From Azospirillum formosense (GTDB taxonomy: Bacteria; Pseudomonadota; Alphaproteobacteria; Azospirillales; Azospirillaceae), in assembly GCF_040500525.1 (NCBI RefSeq), contig NZ_CP159403.1, positions 263,001 to 327,000 on the forward strand: 64,000 nt of DNA, written 5' to 3'. The notes under the pieces are model-generated. The model ran no database searches. It saw only the letters and a list, made by a program, of their open reading frames with translations, and had not been told where the DNA came from. Position 1 is the stretch's first letter, and every line of letters starts with the position of its first letter. Position numbers and translations under genes: made by a program. Positions 45,634-56,276 of the stretch are shown piece after piece.

Positions 45634-46067
45634 GCAGTCTGAAGACCATCATCCGCCTCCAGAAATGGAAGCTCGACGAGAAGCGCAGGGCGCTGGCCGA
45701 ATTGCAGAACCTCGCCGACCGGCTCCAGGCGGAGATCGAGCGGCTGAAGGAGGAGATCGCGGCGGAGCGCGACACCGCCCGAGGCAACGTCGAATACGCC
45801 TTCACCTACAGCAATTACATCCAGGCGGCGATGGAACGCGGCAAGCGGCTGACCCAGTCCATGGGACAGGTGGAGGCCCAGATCGCCGTCGCCACCGACG
45901 AGATGGCCGAAGCCTTCCAGGAGCTGAAGCGCTACGAGCTGGCCGAGGAGGAAAGGCTGAAGCGCGAGAAGGAGAAGCTCAAGCGCAAGGAGGCCACCAT
46001 GCTGGACGAGACCGCGCTGGTCGGTTTCCGGCGTCGCCAGCGGGAAGAGAGCGAACTGGAAACCTGA
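45630..46067 (+). CDS. fliJ: Flagellar export chaperone FliJ
   Basis: A 145-residue coiled-coil protein that fits inside the FliI ring and connects it to FlhA. Two long heptad helices (about 10-75 and 78-125) rich in Glu, Lys and Leu are visible. Sequence identity in FliJ is low, so the call relies on size, helix pattern and position directly after fliI (4-base overlap). The frame has an earlier in-frame start at 45615. Confidence 0.85.
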   Translation: MSSLKTIIRLQKWKLDEKRRALAELQNLADRLQAEIERLKEEIAAERDTARGNVEYAFTYSNYIQAAMERGKRLTQSMGQVEAQIAVATDEMAEAFQELKRYELAEEERLKREKEKLKRKEATMLDETALVGFRRRQREESELET

Positions 46068-46175
46068 ACGCTGCCGACCCCGAAGGCATGCGGGTTGAGT
46101 AAAGCCAGCGATCAGGGCCGCCGATCGGCGCGGTGTTGCGGTGCCGCCCGGACGATGGGGACGGGATCGGGAGGA

Positions 46176-46538
46176 TCAGACGCGCCGCATCCGGGAGAAC
46201 AGATGCGGGTTGTCCCAGCCAGGCTGGCGGTCCTCGACGACCACGCGCAGGGGGACGGGCCGGGCCCGCTCCACCGTGACCTCGACCCAGCGGGGAATCA
46301 GCTCGTTGTTCAGGTCGTCGAGCACGGCGATGGCCAGCGCCTCCGGTCCGGCGGCCACGGCGGTGTCGGACAGGGCGCCGAGATACGCGGCGACGCCGTC
46401 CGGCGTGGCGATCGAACGGTCGGGGACATAGCGCAGGGTCAGGAGGGTGCCGGGCGCCGGTTCCCCATGCAATTCCACCAGATAATCGTGGCGGGCGTCC
46501 GGGTTGGCGGCGGTGGTCAGAAACTCGCGGCGGTGCAT
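46176..46538 (-). CDS. QueF-fold-like protein lacking catalytic residues
   Basis: A 120-residue protein that resembles NADPH-dependent 7-cyano-7-deazaguanine reductase (QueF): NPDARHDYLVEL matches the N-x(4)-RDYFV region, LTLRYVPDRS the beta strand IYISYIPDE, and AVLDDLNNELIPRWVEV the NDLIE-x-DPRYIEV helix. However, the segment with the catalytic Cys (the FTSLCPKTGQPDF region) is deleted and the substrate-binding Glu and the ESKSLK block are replaced by IATPDGVAAYL. It cannot be a normal QueF. It is 14 bases downstream of the fliK-like gene, at the end of the flagellar block. Function unknown. Confidence 0.6.
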   Translation of the reverse strand: MHRREFLTTAANPDARHDYLVELHGEPAPGTLLTLRYVPDRSIATPDGVAAYLGALSDTAVAAGPEALAIAVLDDLNNELIPRWVEVTVERARPVPLRVVVEDRQPGWDNPHLFSRMRRV

Positions 46539-46552
46539 GGCGTCCAGGCTCG

Positions 46553-48604
46553 TCAGGCGGTGTAGCTGCTGCCGCCGGCCCCGACGCGGGTCAGCTTGAC
46601 CCAGCATTTGGCGCCGGACTGGAAAGACAGGCCGCCGATGTAGCCCACCGCGCGGATGCTGTCCGCGAAAATCTGGATCAGGTCCAGGCGGATTTCCGGC
46701 GCCAGCGGGGTGTGGCTGCGCAGGATCAGGTCGAACCGGTTGGGCTGCACCAGCCCGTCGAGTTGCATCGGGCCGAGACGGCTGAGATCCAGGTCGAGCA
46801 GGAAACGGCTGCCCTTGTCGCCGGCCTTGCGGCCGGTTTTCCCCTCCTCGTCGGGCTGGATGGGGTGAACGTGCAGCTTCATGGGCAGCAGCCCGTTGGC
46901 GTCCATCATCGGCAGGGTGTAGGGGCGCCAGTCGCCCGGCAGGGGATCGCCGGCCTGCTGCTGAAGGCTGCGGAACTCGCGCTCCAACTGGGACAGCAGG
47001 CTTCCCTGCCCGGATTTCTCCAGGGCGGAGGCGGCGTCCTCCCCCAGCCAGCCGCGGGCGTCGCCGCCGCGGATCGCCGACAGGAAGAAGCTCAACGCGG
47101 CGCCGAGCTTGCGGTTCGGCTGCGGCATGACCGTGCCGATCAGCGCCTGGGCGGCGGAGCGGTCGACCCCGGCCAGGGTGGCCAGGAGCTGGCGCATGGC
47201 GGGCCAGTCGCGGTCGCTCAGCGGCCCCGGCTCCGCGGCGAGCGGGGGCGGCGCGGTCTGGAGCGCCTTGGCCGGATCAGTCACGACGGCGGTGACGGCG
47301 CTGCCCGGCGGCAGGCTCGCCTGGACGTTCAGCGCCAGCATGCCCTGCGGGGTGGCGAGGATCGGCTGGCCCTGCGGCGTGCTGCCGGCCACCGTGCCCT
47401 TCAGCACCGCCCCGTCTGTGGGCTCCGGACGGGGCGCGGAAGCGCCGGGGTCTGCGCCGGGCATCGCCGGCGATGCGGCCGGGGCGGCGGCGCGGGGAGA
47501 GCCGGTGGGCGGCTGCGGCGCGGCCGGCGGCGCGGAAGCCGGGTGAGCCGGCGCGCCGTCCTTGCGCGGCGGGGTGCCGGGATTCTGATCGTCCGCCGGC
47601 GGGAAGCCGTCGTCCGGCGGGGCGGTCTGCGGCTGGTCCGGCGGCGGGGTGACGGTCAGGATCTTCAGCGCGACGGTGCCGCCCTGGGTCAGGACGGGTT
47701 CCGTGGCGGGCTTCGCGGGGGCCGGCTTCGCGGGCGACGTTGGCTCCGTGAGGTCGCCGCCGGGATGCGCCGCGTCACCGCCCAATTCCACTGTGGCGTC
47801 GAGCATCGGCTTGCCGGGAGGCGGCGCCGACGCTCCCGACGGAGCGGGGGTGGGGGGAGCTTGCGGAAGAGCGGGGGCGGCGTTGGGCTGGCCGGCCGGT
47901 GCCGGAGCTTGGCCGCCGCCGTCCGTGGCGGAGAGCGGAGCGGGGGCCGCCGGTGTGGCGGTGGGCTGGCCGGGCAGGGGCGGAGCCGAACCGGGCGGAG
48001 CCGGGGGCTTCGGCGCCGCGGCGATGACCAGCGCCGGAACGATGCTGCCCGGCAGAAGCAGGGGAAGCGGCTGGCCCGCCGGTCCCACCGTCGGCGTGGA
48101 CGGCGCCGGGCTGGGCAGGATCACCACCGGAGTCGCCGAGCCCTGGGGCCGTGCCGCGCCGGTCCGGTCGGGGATGATCGGCGCCGGTCCACCCGTTGCC
48201 GGCGCGGTCGGTGCCGTGGTTGGCGCCGTGGTCGGGGTGCCCTGGGTCAGCACCAGCACCTTCGCCGCGAGGCTTTGGGCGGGGGAGGCCGCGGGGTCGG
48301 TCGCCACCGCCTGCTCCAGCAGCACCTGCGCCGGGGTGATCTGAAGCGTCACCGGTTTGTCGGGGGGCAGCGGCGCCGGAGTCTGCACCAGCAGTTCGCC
48401 GGCCTGGGTGCGCACGCGCGTCAGGCCCTCCGGCGTGGTGCCGACGACGGTGCCGGTCAGCACCACCGGGCGGGCGATGTCCTGCAGACGCTCCGGCAGG
48501 GCTTTGACCGTGCCCTCGGCGACCGCCGCCGGGGCGGGCGCGGGGGTGGCCGCCGCGGGGGCGGCGGGCGTTCCGGCGACCGGGGGTGGAAGGGCGCCCC
48601 CCAT
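46553..48604 (-). CDS. Probable flagellar hook-length control protein (FliK-like)
   Basis: A 683-residue protein: residues 1-450 are dominated by Pro, Ala, Thr and Gly with low complexity, followed by a folded C-terminal part (about 460-683). The end includes FLLDLDLSRLGPMQLDGLV and IRLDLIQIFADSIRAVGYIGGLSF, which resembles the FliK C-terminal domain that switches export specificity. The long disordered N-terminal part fits a molecular ruler. Similarity is weak, so this remains inference from layout and location 7 bases after flhG. Long open frames on the opposite strand here are composition artefacts. Confidence 0.6.
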   Translation of the reverse strand: MGGALPPPVAGTPAAPAAATPAPAPAAVAEGTVKALPERLQDIARPVVLTGTVVGTTPEGLTRVRTQAGELLVQTPAPLPPDKPVTLQITPAQVLLEQAVATDPAASPAQSLAAKVLVLTQGTPTTAPTTAPTAPATGGPAPIIPDRTGAARPQGSATPVVILPSPAPSTPTVGPAGQPLPLLLPGSIVPALVIAAAPKPPAPPGSAPPLPGQPTATPAAPAPLSATDGGGQAPAPAGQPNAAPALPQAPPTPAPSGASAPPPGKPMLDATVELGGDAAHPGGDLTEPTSPAKPAPAKPATEPVLTQGGTVALKILTVTPPPDQPQTAPPDDGFPPADDQNPGTPPRKDGAPAHPASAPPAAPQPPTGSPRAAAPAASPAMPGADPGASAPRPEPTDGAVLKGTVAGSTPQGQPILATPQGMLALNVQASLPPGSAVTAVVTDPAKALQTAPPPLAAEPGPLSDRDWPAMRQLLATLAGVDRSAAQALIGTVMPQPNRKLGAALSFFLSAIRGGDARGWLGEDAASALEKSGQGSLLSQLEREFRSLQQQAGDPLPGDWRPYTLPMMDANGLLPMKLHVHPIQPDEEGKTGRKAGDKGSRFLLDLDLSRLGPMQLDGLVQPNRFDLILRSHTPLAPEIRLDLIQIFADSIRAVGYIGGLSFQSGAKCWVKLTRVGAGGSSYTA

Positions 48605-48611
48605 CCCGGCC

Positions 48612-49406
48612 TTACTGGCCGTTGAGAAGCCGCTGGGCGATGGCCAGCACGTCCCGCGCGGCGTCGGAGGCGGGGGAGCGGGTCAGCAGCGGCGACTGGT
48701 TGCGGATGGCGTCGCGGACCTTCAGGTCGCGGCGGATGATCCCGGCCAGGGCGGGCTTGTACTTCAGGAAGTTCTGGCAGGCCTTCAGGATGGTGCCGTA
48801 GGTGCGCTCCCCGTCCTTCACGCTCTGCGCCATGTTGACCACGACGCGCAGGTCGGCGGTGGGGTTGGTGGCGTGGGTCAGCTTGATGAAGGCGTAGGCG
48901 TCGGTCAGCGAGGTCGGCTCGTCCGTCGTCACCACCAGCGTCGTCCCGGCGGGGCCGGACAGGGTGCGCACCGTGCGGTCCACGCCGGCGCCCATGTCCA
49001 TGATGACGCAGTCGTAGCGGCGCGCCAGCTCCATCAGGTCGTTGCGCAGGCCGGACAGGCGCTGGCTCGGCAGCTGGGCGAGCGTCCCCGAGCCGGAGCG
49101 GCCGGCGATGATGTCGAAGCCGCCCTCGGTGTAGCGCTGGGCCGCGCGGCCCAGCGTCACGTCGCCGTTGATGACCGCGCCCAGATCGTTCTTCGGCTGG
49201 AAGCCGAGCTGGATGTCGACGTTGGCGAGGCCGAGGTCGCCGTCGAACAGCAGCGAGTTCTTGCCCATCTTGGTCAGCGCGTGGGCGAGTGTGATCGAGA
49301 ACCACGTCTTGCCGACGCCGCCCTTTCCACTGGCCACGGCGATGACGTTGGCACCGCGCAGCGGGTGAACGTTCTTGAGGGCGGCCGGAAACACCGGATC
49401 GGTCAT
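48612..49406 (-). CDS. flhG: Flagellar number regulator FlhG (MinD-like ATPase)
   Basis: A MinD/ParA-type ATPase that limits flagellar number with FlhF. The 264-residue protein has the deviant Walker A KGGVGKT (28-34), FDGDLGLANVDIQLG and the switch region IMDMGAGVDRTVRTL. The MinD C-terminal membrane helix is not evident; the tail ends AIAQRLLNGQ. It overlaps flhF by 4 bases, the usual gene order. Confidence 0.92.
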   Translation of the reverse strand: MTDPVFPAALKNVHPLRGANVIAVASGKGGVGKTWFSITLAHALTKMGKNSLLFDGDLGLANVDIQLGFQPKNDLGAVINGDVTLGRAAQRYTEGGFDIIAGRSGSGTLAQLPSQRLSGLRNDLMELARRYDCVIMDMGAGVDRTVRTLSGPAGTTLVVTTDEPTSLTDAYAFIKLTHATNPTADLRVVVNMAQSVKDGERTYGTILKACQNFLKYKPALAGIIRRDLKVRDAIRNQSPLLTRSPASDAARDVLAIAQRLLNGQ

Positions 49407-50464
49407 GGGATGGTCCTCGACGAAGAACGAACGGCTTTGGTCTTGGCGGGGGCCGCCGGCTTGGGCCGGCTGCGCGCCGCCTTGTCCTCGGCGGGCATCA
49501 TCAGGCGGGCGAAGGCCACCGGGTTCAGCGGTGTCAGCCCCTCGGCCACCTTGGAGGAAACGCTGGCGTTGCAGAAGGCCATGCGCGAACGGTGCGCGGT
49601 GCCGAGCAGGCTGCCCAGCCGACGCGCCATGTCGAGACGGGTGATCAGCATCCGCCGCACGCCCAGCGCCTTGAAGGATTGGGCGATGTCGGCGGCTTCC
49701 ATGGCGTCCAGCCCGGCGGGCAGCACGAGGATCGGCTCGGCCACCCCGGCGGACAGCAGGGCCTTGAGGTCGGCCATGTCTTCCCGGTTGTAGGGGTTGC
49801 GCCCGGCGGTGTCCACCAGGACGACGTCGGCGCCGCGGCTGACCTCGAACGCGCCCGCGAGCGCGTCGGGGTCCTCCACCGTCGCCAGTTTGATTTTCAT
49901 CAGACGCGTGAAGGCGGCCAACTGTTCCATGCCGCCGGCGCGAACCGTGTCGGTGGTGATCACGCCGACCGAGCGTTTGCGGAACACCGCCTGGGCGGCC
50001 AGCTTGGCGACGATCAGCGTCTTGCCGCTGCCCGGCGGGCCGACCAGGATCAGCGGCTTGTTGCCGCCGCGCCGGTCCTGCAGCGGGCTGAAGGTGAACA
50101 TGGAGTCGAGCGCGGCGCCCAGCGCCAGCGCGGGGTCGTCGGTGTCCAGACCGGCGGCGGCGTCGATCAACTGCTCGGCCAGCGCGGCGGGCACGCCGTG
50201 GCGGTGCAGCACGTCGGCCACCACCTCGCCCACGTCGATCTCCGGCTCCTCCTCGACCACCACCACGGGGCGGGCGGTCCGGGTCGGCTGGGCCGTGCGC
50301 GCCTGCGCCATCAGCAGATCGTCGTCCTCCACCGCCGCGGTCACGCGAACGCCGCCGCCGTCCTCCTCGCGCGTGGCGACGATGATGGCATCGTCGCCCA
50401 GCGTCTGGCGGACCATGCGCATGGCTTCGGACATGGACTTGGCGTGGAACGACTTCAGCCGCAT
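49403..50464 (-). CDS. flhF: SRP-like GTPase FlhF
   Basis: Places the flagellum at the pole and controls assembly. The 353-residue protein has the short B domain start (MRLKSFHAKSMSEAMRMVRQTLG), a linker, an N domain and a G domain with G1 GPPGSGKT (142-149), the TTDTVRAGGMEQL insertion box, VLVDTAGRNPYN and a TRLD-type base specificity motif. The C-terminal 30 residues are Lys/Ala/Pro rich. It lies 43 bases after flhA. Confidence 0.92.
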   Translation of the reverse strand: MRLKSFHAKSMSEAMRMVRQTLGDDAIIVATREEDGGGVRVTAAVEDDDLLMAQARTAQPTRTARPVVVVEEEPEIDVGEVVADVLHRHGVPAALAEQLIDAAAGLDTDDPALALGAALDSMFTFSPLQDRRGGNKPLILVGPPGSGKTLIVAKLAAQAVFRKRSVGVITTDTVRAGGMEQLAAFTRLMKIKLATVEDPDALAGAFEVSRGADVVLVDTAGRNPYNREDMADLKALLSAGVAEPILVLPAGLDAMEAADIAQSFKALGVRRMLITRLDMARRLGSLLGTAHRSRMAFCNASVSSKVAEGLTPLNPVAFARLMMPAEDKAARSRPKPAAPAKTKAVRSSSRTIP

Positions 50465-50507
50465 CGGCCCGCTCCCCGCCCGTCACACTGGTTCGTCATG
50501 GCCTGCA

Positions 50508-52670
50508 TCAGATCTGCCCCAGGGTCTTGATCCGCGCCTTGGGGTGGATCTCGTTCTGCGACATCACCACGGTGGCCGGCCGGAACCGCTCGACGATCGA
50601 GCGGACGAAGGGACGGATCAGGGGGCTGGTCAACAGGACGGGGGTCTCGCCCATCATGGCGTGTCGCTCGAAGGTTTGGCGGACCGAAGTGATGAATTGC
50701 TGAAGCCGGCTCGGCGCCATCGTCAGTTGCCGGTCGTCGCCATCGCCCACCAGCGATTCCGCGAACGCCTGCTCCCACTCGGGGGACAGGGTGACGAGCG
50801 GGATGACTCCCATCTCGTTGATGTTCGCGTCGCAGATCTGCCGCGCCAGGCGCGTGCGCACATGCTCGGTGATCTGCGTGATGCTGCGGGTCTGGCTTGC
50901 CGCTTCGGACACGCCCTCCAGAATGGTCGCAAGATCGCGTACCGACACCCGTTCTGCAAGCAGGTTCTGCAACACCCGTTGCAATCCGCCCACAGTGATC
51001 TGCGCCGGCACCACGTCGGCGATCAGCTTCTGGTGCTCCTTGTCCAGCTCGTCCAGCAGCTTCTGCGTCTCGGTGAAGGACAGCAGCTCGGGCATGTTGT
51101 CCTTGATCAGTTCGGTCAGGTGCGTGGTGATGACCGTGGACGGGTCGACCACCGTGTAGCCCTTGAACAGCGCCTCCTCGCGGTAGCCCGGCTCGATCCA
51201 GATGGCCGGCAGGCCGAAGGTGGGCTCCACCGTCTGTTCGCCGGGCAGGCTCATCGCCTCGCCGCGCGGGTCCATGACCAGAAGCATGTTCGGGCGGATG
51301 TCGCCGCGCCCCGCCTCGATCTCCTTGACGCGGATGATGTACGAGTTGGGCGGAAGCTGCAGGTTGTCCTGGATGCGCACGGCGGGCATGACGAACCCGA
51401 CCTCGCCGGCGATCTGGCGGCGCAGGCCCTTGATCTGGTCGGTCAGCCGGTGGCTGCCCGCCTGCGGCTGGTTGATCAGCGACAGCAGGCCGTAGCCCAG
51501 CTCCAGCCGGATCAGGTCGATGGCCAGCGCCGTGGCGATCGGCTCGTCGGCCACCGGGGCGGCGCCGCCGCCCGGCCCGCCCATGCCGGCGGCCTCGGCG
51601 GCGGCGGCCTCCGCCTCCTCCGCCTCCTTCTTGGCGCGCATCTTCGGCAGATACCAGGCGGCGGCGCCGACGACGGCGATCACCGGCAGGAAGGGCAGCA
51701 CCGGCATGCCCGGCATCAGGGCCAGCAGGGTCATGGCGCCCGCCGACAGGCCGAGCGCGCTGACATGGTTGGTGAGCTGGCCGACCACCGCCTTGTCGGT
51801 GGAACCGCCCGTGCCGGCCTTCGACACCAGGAAGCCGGCGGAGATGGAGATGACCAGCGCCGGAATCTGCGAGACGAGGCCGTCGCCGATGGTCAGCTTG
51901 GTGAAGGTGTCCAGCGCCTGCAGGATCGGCATGTCGTAGCGCAGGACCGCCAGCGACACGCCGCCGATGATGTTGATGAACATGATCATCAGGCCGGCGA
52001 CGGCGTCGCCCTTCACGAACTTCGACGCACCGTCCATGGAGCCGAAGAAGGCGCTTTCGTCCTCCAGCTCCTTGCGCTTGGCGCGGGCGGTGGTCTCGTC
52101 GATCATGCCGGCGGACAGGTCGGCGTCGATGGCCATCTGCTTGCCGGGCATGGCGTCCAGGGTGAAGCGCGCCGCCACTTCGGCGATGCGGCCCGAACCG
52201 GCGGTGATCACCTTGAAGTTCACGATCGTCAGGATCGCGTAAACGATCACGCCGATGATGAAGTCGCCGCCCATGACGAAGCCGGCGAAGGCCTCGATCA
52301 CATGGCCCGCCGCGGACGTTCCCTCATGCCCCTGCGTCAGGATCAGGCGGGTCGACGCCATGTTCAGCGACAGGCGCAGCAGCGTGGTGATGAGCAGGAT
52401 GGTCGGGTAGGCCGACAGCTCCAGCGGCTTCTCGATGAACAGCACCACCATCAGGATCAGGACCGAGATGGTGACGTTGAGCCCGAGCATCACGTCGAGC
52501 AGCATCGGGGGCAGCGGCAGGATCAACCCGACGACGATCAGCATGATGCCGGCCGCCATCACGATGTCGCCGCGCTTCAGCGCTCCCTTGGCGACGGCCA
52601 ACATGTCGGTCAGCGCGGCCATGTTGCCGCCGCCCGCTCGCGTCCCCGGATTGTGTTCGGTCAGTGCCAT
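50508..52670 (-). CDS. flhA: Flagellar type III export gate protein FlhA
   Basis: Large membrane component of the flagellar export gate, a proton-driven channel. The 720-residue protein has the membrane half (about 30-350) with the family FHIPEP-type region represented by RFTLDAMPGKQMAIDADLSAG, and the cytoplasmic ring domain (about 380-720) that docks chaperone-substrate complexes. An Ala/Glu-rich linker (about 345-370) separates them. It is 35 bases downstream of flbD. Confidence 0.95.
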   Translation of the reverse strand: MALTEHNPGTRAGGGNMAALTDMLAVAKGALKRGDIVMAAGIMLIVVGLILPLPPMLLDVMLGLNVTISVLILMVVLFIEKPLELSAYPTILLITTLLRLSLNMASTRLILTQGHEGTSAAGHVIEAFAGFVMGGDFIIGVIVYAILTIVNFKVITAGSGRIAEVAARFTLDAMPGKQMAIDADLSAGMIDETTARAKRKELEDESAFFGSMDGASKFVKGDAVAGLMIMFINIIGGVSLAVLRYDMPILQALDTFTKLTIGDGLVSQIPALVISISAGFLVSKAGTGGSTDKAVVGQLTNHVSALGLSAGAMTLLALMPGMPVLPFLPVIAVVGAAAWYLPKMRAKKEAEEAEAAAAEAAGMGGPGGGAAPVADEPIATALAIDLIRLELGYGLLSLINQPQAGSHRLTDQIKGLRRQIAGEVGFVMPAVRIQDNLQLPPNSYIIRVKEIEAGRGDIRPNMLLVMDPRGEAMSLPGEQTVEPTFGLPAIWIEPGYREEALFKGYTVVDPSTVITTHLTELIKDNMPELLSFTETQKLLDELDKEHQKLIADVVPAQITVGGLQRVLQNLLAERVSVRDLATILEGVSEAASQTRSITQITEHVRTRLARQICDANINEMGVIPLVTLSPEWEQAFAESLVGDGDDRQLTMAPSRLQQFITSVRQTFERHAMMGETPVLLTSPLIRPFVRSIVERFRPATVVMSQNEIHPKARIKTLGQI

Positions 52671-52705
52671 GCCGCCGCTCCTCCGCCTTTCCCCCGATCA
52701 GCGGA

Positions 52706-54244
<1,539 letters not shown>

Positions 54245-54245
54245 C

Positions 54246-55112
54246 TTACGCTCCCCTCGGCGAACCCCGGTCGGAGTCCCGGTCGAAGTACTGAATCCGC
54301 TTTCCAGGCGGAAGAACGGCGTTCAGGAGCATCTCCAGACGCCGCGGATTTTCCTGACGCGCGATGGATACCGCGCCGATGGTGTAGAGAGTCTTGACGA
54401 GCGCGTCCTCTTCCGCCGTCCGCTCCACCTTGGCGGCCAGCGGGGCGAGCGCGACGTTGCCCAGCACCGCCCCGTAGAAGGTGGTCAGCAGGGCCAGCGC
54501 CATCGCCGGGCCGATGCTCGACGGGTCGTTCAGGCTGCCCAGCATCTGGACGAGGCCGACCAGCGTGCCGATCAGCCCCATGGCCGGCGCCACCTCCGAC
54601 GCGCGGCGCAGCACGCCGGCGCTCTTGACCTTGCCGGCGCCCGACGCCTCGACCTCGCCGATCAGCATCCGCTCGATGTCGTCGGGCGGCAGCCCCTCGG
54701 CCACCAGCGTGACGGAGCGGTGAAGGAAGGACTCGTGCTTCAGCTCCGGCAGGACGTTGCGCAGGGTCTCCGGCGCGCGCCGCGCCGCCTCGGCCAGCAG
54801 CAGCACCTGCCGGGCCACGCCGCGCGGGTCGCTGGTCCGGTGGATCAGCACCGCCCCGGCGTCGCGCCACGCGATGGCCACGTCGGACAGCGAGAAGGAG
54901 GCGGTGGTGACCGCCAGCGTGCCGCCCAGCACGATGATGAGCGACGGCGGGTCGACGAAGGCGCGCAAACTGCCGCCCGACGCCATGGCGACGAAGATGA
55001 CCACGGCGGCGGCCGCCAGACCGACCAGCGTGGCCATGTCCACCCCGCCGCGCGGCCGGGCCGAACGCCCACCCCGGCGGGACGATTCGGCGCTGTCTCG
55101 TGTGAGGCTCAT
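54246..55112 (-). CDS. motA: Flagellar stator protein MotA/PomA
   Basis: The proton-channel partner of MotB, turning the rotor. The 288-residue protein has four membrane segments (about 28-45, 52-72, 175-198 and 208-232). The PPSLIIVLGGTLAVTTASF and SEVAPAMGLIGTLVGLVQML blocks identify MotA/PomA. A 25-residue Arg/Ser-rich N-terminal extension precedes the first segment. Its start overlaps the end of fliN (ATGA). No motB follows; the only motB in the window lies 24 kb away. Confidence 0.88.
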   Translation of the reverse strand: MSLTRDSAESSRRGGRSARPRGGVDMATLVGLAAAAVVIFVAMASGGSLRAFVDPPSLIIVLGGTLAVTTASFSLSDVAIAWRDAGAVLIHRTSDPRGVARQVLLLAEAARRAPETLRNVLPELKHESFLHRSVTLVAEGLPPDDIERMLIGEVEASGAGKVKSAGVLRRASEVAPAMGLIGTLVGLVQMLGSLNDPSSIGPAMALALLTTFYGAVLGNVALAPLAAKVERTAEEDALVKTLYTIGAVSIARQENPRRLEMLLNAVLPPGKRIQYFDRDSDRGSPRGA

Positions 55113-55438
55113 CCGCGGTCCGACTTGATGATTTCGGTCATGGTGATGCCCAGCCGGTCCTCCACCACGACGACCTCGCCGCGGGCGACCAGACGGTTGT
55201 TCACGTAGATGTCGATGGCCTCGCCGACCTTGCGGTCCAGCTCCACCACCGCGCCGCGCCCGAGCTTGAGCAGCTGGCTGACCTGCATGGTCGATTTGCC
55301 GAGCACGGCGGAGATCTGGACGGGGATGTCATAGACCGCTTCCAGATCCTTGGCCGGGCCCAGGCCGGTCTCATACTCCGCAATGTCGCTGCGGCCGCCG
55401 CCGTCCAACTCGTCGAGGGAGAAGCTGTCCTTGGCCAT
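55109..55438 (-). CDS. fliN: Flagellar motor switch protein FliN
   Basis: Part of the C ring, where it binds CheY-P and FliH. The 109-residue protein has a 30-residue acidic leader and one SpoA domain (about 33-105) with the signature LKLGRGAVVELDRKVGEAIDIYVN. It is 63 bases downstream of fliH. FliM and FliG, the other switch proteins, are not in the window. Confidence 0.93.
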   Translation of the reverse strand: MAKDSFSLDELDGGGRSDIAEYETGLGPAKDLEAVYDIPVQISAVLGKSTMQVSQLLKLGRGAVVELDRKVGEAIDIYVNNRLVARGEVVVVEDRLGITMTEIIKSDRG

Positions 55439-55501
55439 CGAAGTCTCCAGAAGCCCTTAGAACCTTAAAAAATCCTGTGCGCCGTCCGACCCGCGGGGAA
55501 T

Positions 55502-56272
55502 TCAGCCCGGCGGCGCCTCCAGCAGGCCGGCCATCCGCCGTTCGATCTGGGCGAGCAGGCCGGCGGTGTCGCGCTCCACCCCGCCTTCGGCCCACTCGAT
55601 CCGGCAGCTTCCCGGCGCGAGGCCGGAATCGCCCACCACCATCAGCTTCGCGCCGAAACCGCGGGCCGCGATCACCTGATCCAGATGCTCGCGCACCGCG
55701 TCCACCGTGTCGTCGGCGACGCGCACCACCAGGCGCGGCTCGTCGATCAGATCGGTCAGGCAGGCGCGCACCAGCCCTTCCACCTCCATCAGCCCGCCGC
55801 GCCGCGCCAGTTCCGGCATCAGCTTGCGGACGATGGCCATCGCGATGTGCACCGGCTGGTCGGCCCGCTGGGCGCTGGTGGCGTAATGCTCGTTCAGCAG
55901 ATGCTGCACGCCGTTGCCGACGGCTTCCAGCGCGTTGGCGATCCGCGCCTGCACCGTGGCCTCGATCTCGACGCGGGCCTGCTCGTAGCCGTCCTTGCGG
56001 CCGGCGTTGTTGCCGTCGACGAAGCCCTTTCCGTAGCCCGTCGACTTGCCGGCGGTCTCGCCCTCGGCGTAGCCGGCGGCGCGGGCGGCGGCCAGATCGG
56101 CTTCGCCGAACACCGGGGGCGGCGGCTCGGGCGGCAGCTCCGGCTCCGGTTCGGGCTCCGGTTCCGGCAGGGGGATGTTGTCGAAATAGTCGTCGTCGGC
56201 CTGGAGCTGCCGGCGTGGCGGCGCGTCCACGTCGAAGGACTCGTCGAACAGGAATTTGCGGACCGAACTCAT
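55502..56272 (-). CDS. fliH: Flagellar export regulator FliH
   Basis: Binds and controls the ATPase FliI and brings it to the C ring. The 256-residue protein has an N-terminal stretch of alternating Pro and Glu (about 36-52), a Gly/Ala-rich central helix (AAGYAEGETAGKSTGYGKGFVDGNNAG, with GxxxG repeats typical of FliH) and a C-terminal domain (about 120-250). The gene follows fliF after 4 bases. Confidence 0.85.
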   Translation of the reverse strand: MSSVRKFLFDESFDVDAPPRRQLQADDDYFDNIPLPEPEPEPEPELPPEPPPPVFGEADLAAARAAGYAEGETAGKSTGYGKGFVDGNNAGRKDGYEQARVEIEATVQARIANALEAVGNGVQHLLNEHYATSAQRADQPVHIAMAIVRKLMPELARRGGLMEVEGLVRACLTDLIDEPRLVVRVADDTVDAVREHLDQVIAARGFGAKLMVVGDSGLAPGSCRIEWAEGGVERDTAGLLAQIERRMAGLLEAPPG

Positions 56273-56276
56273 CGCG

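Noticed and set aside
46712..48625. A 637-codon plus-strand frame opposite the FliK-like gene
   Set aside because: Extreme Arg/Gly content reflects the Pro/Ala-rich gene on the other strand; no homology is visible.
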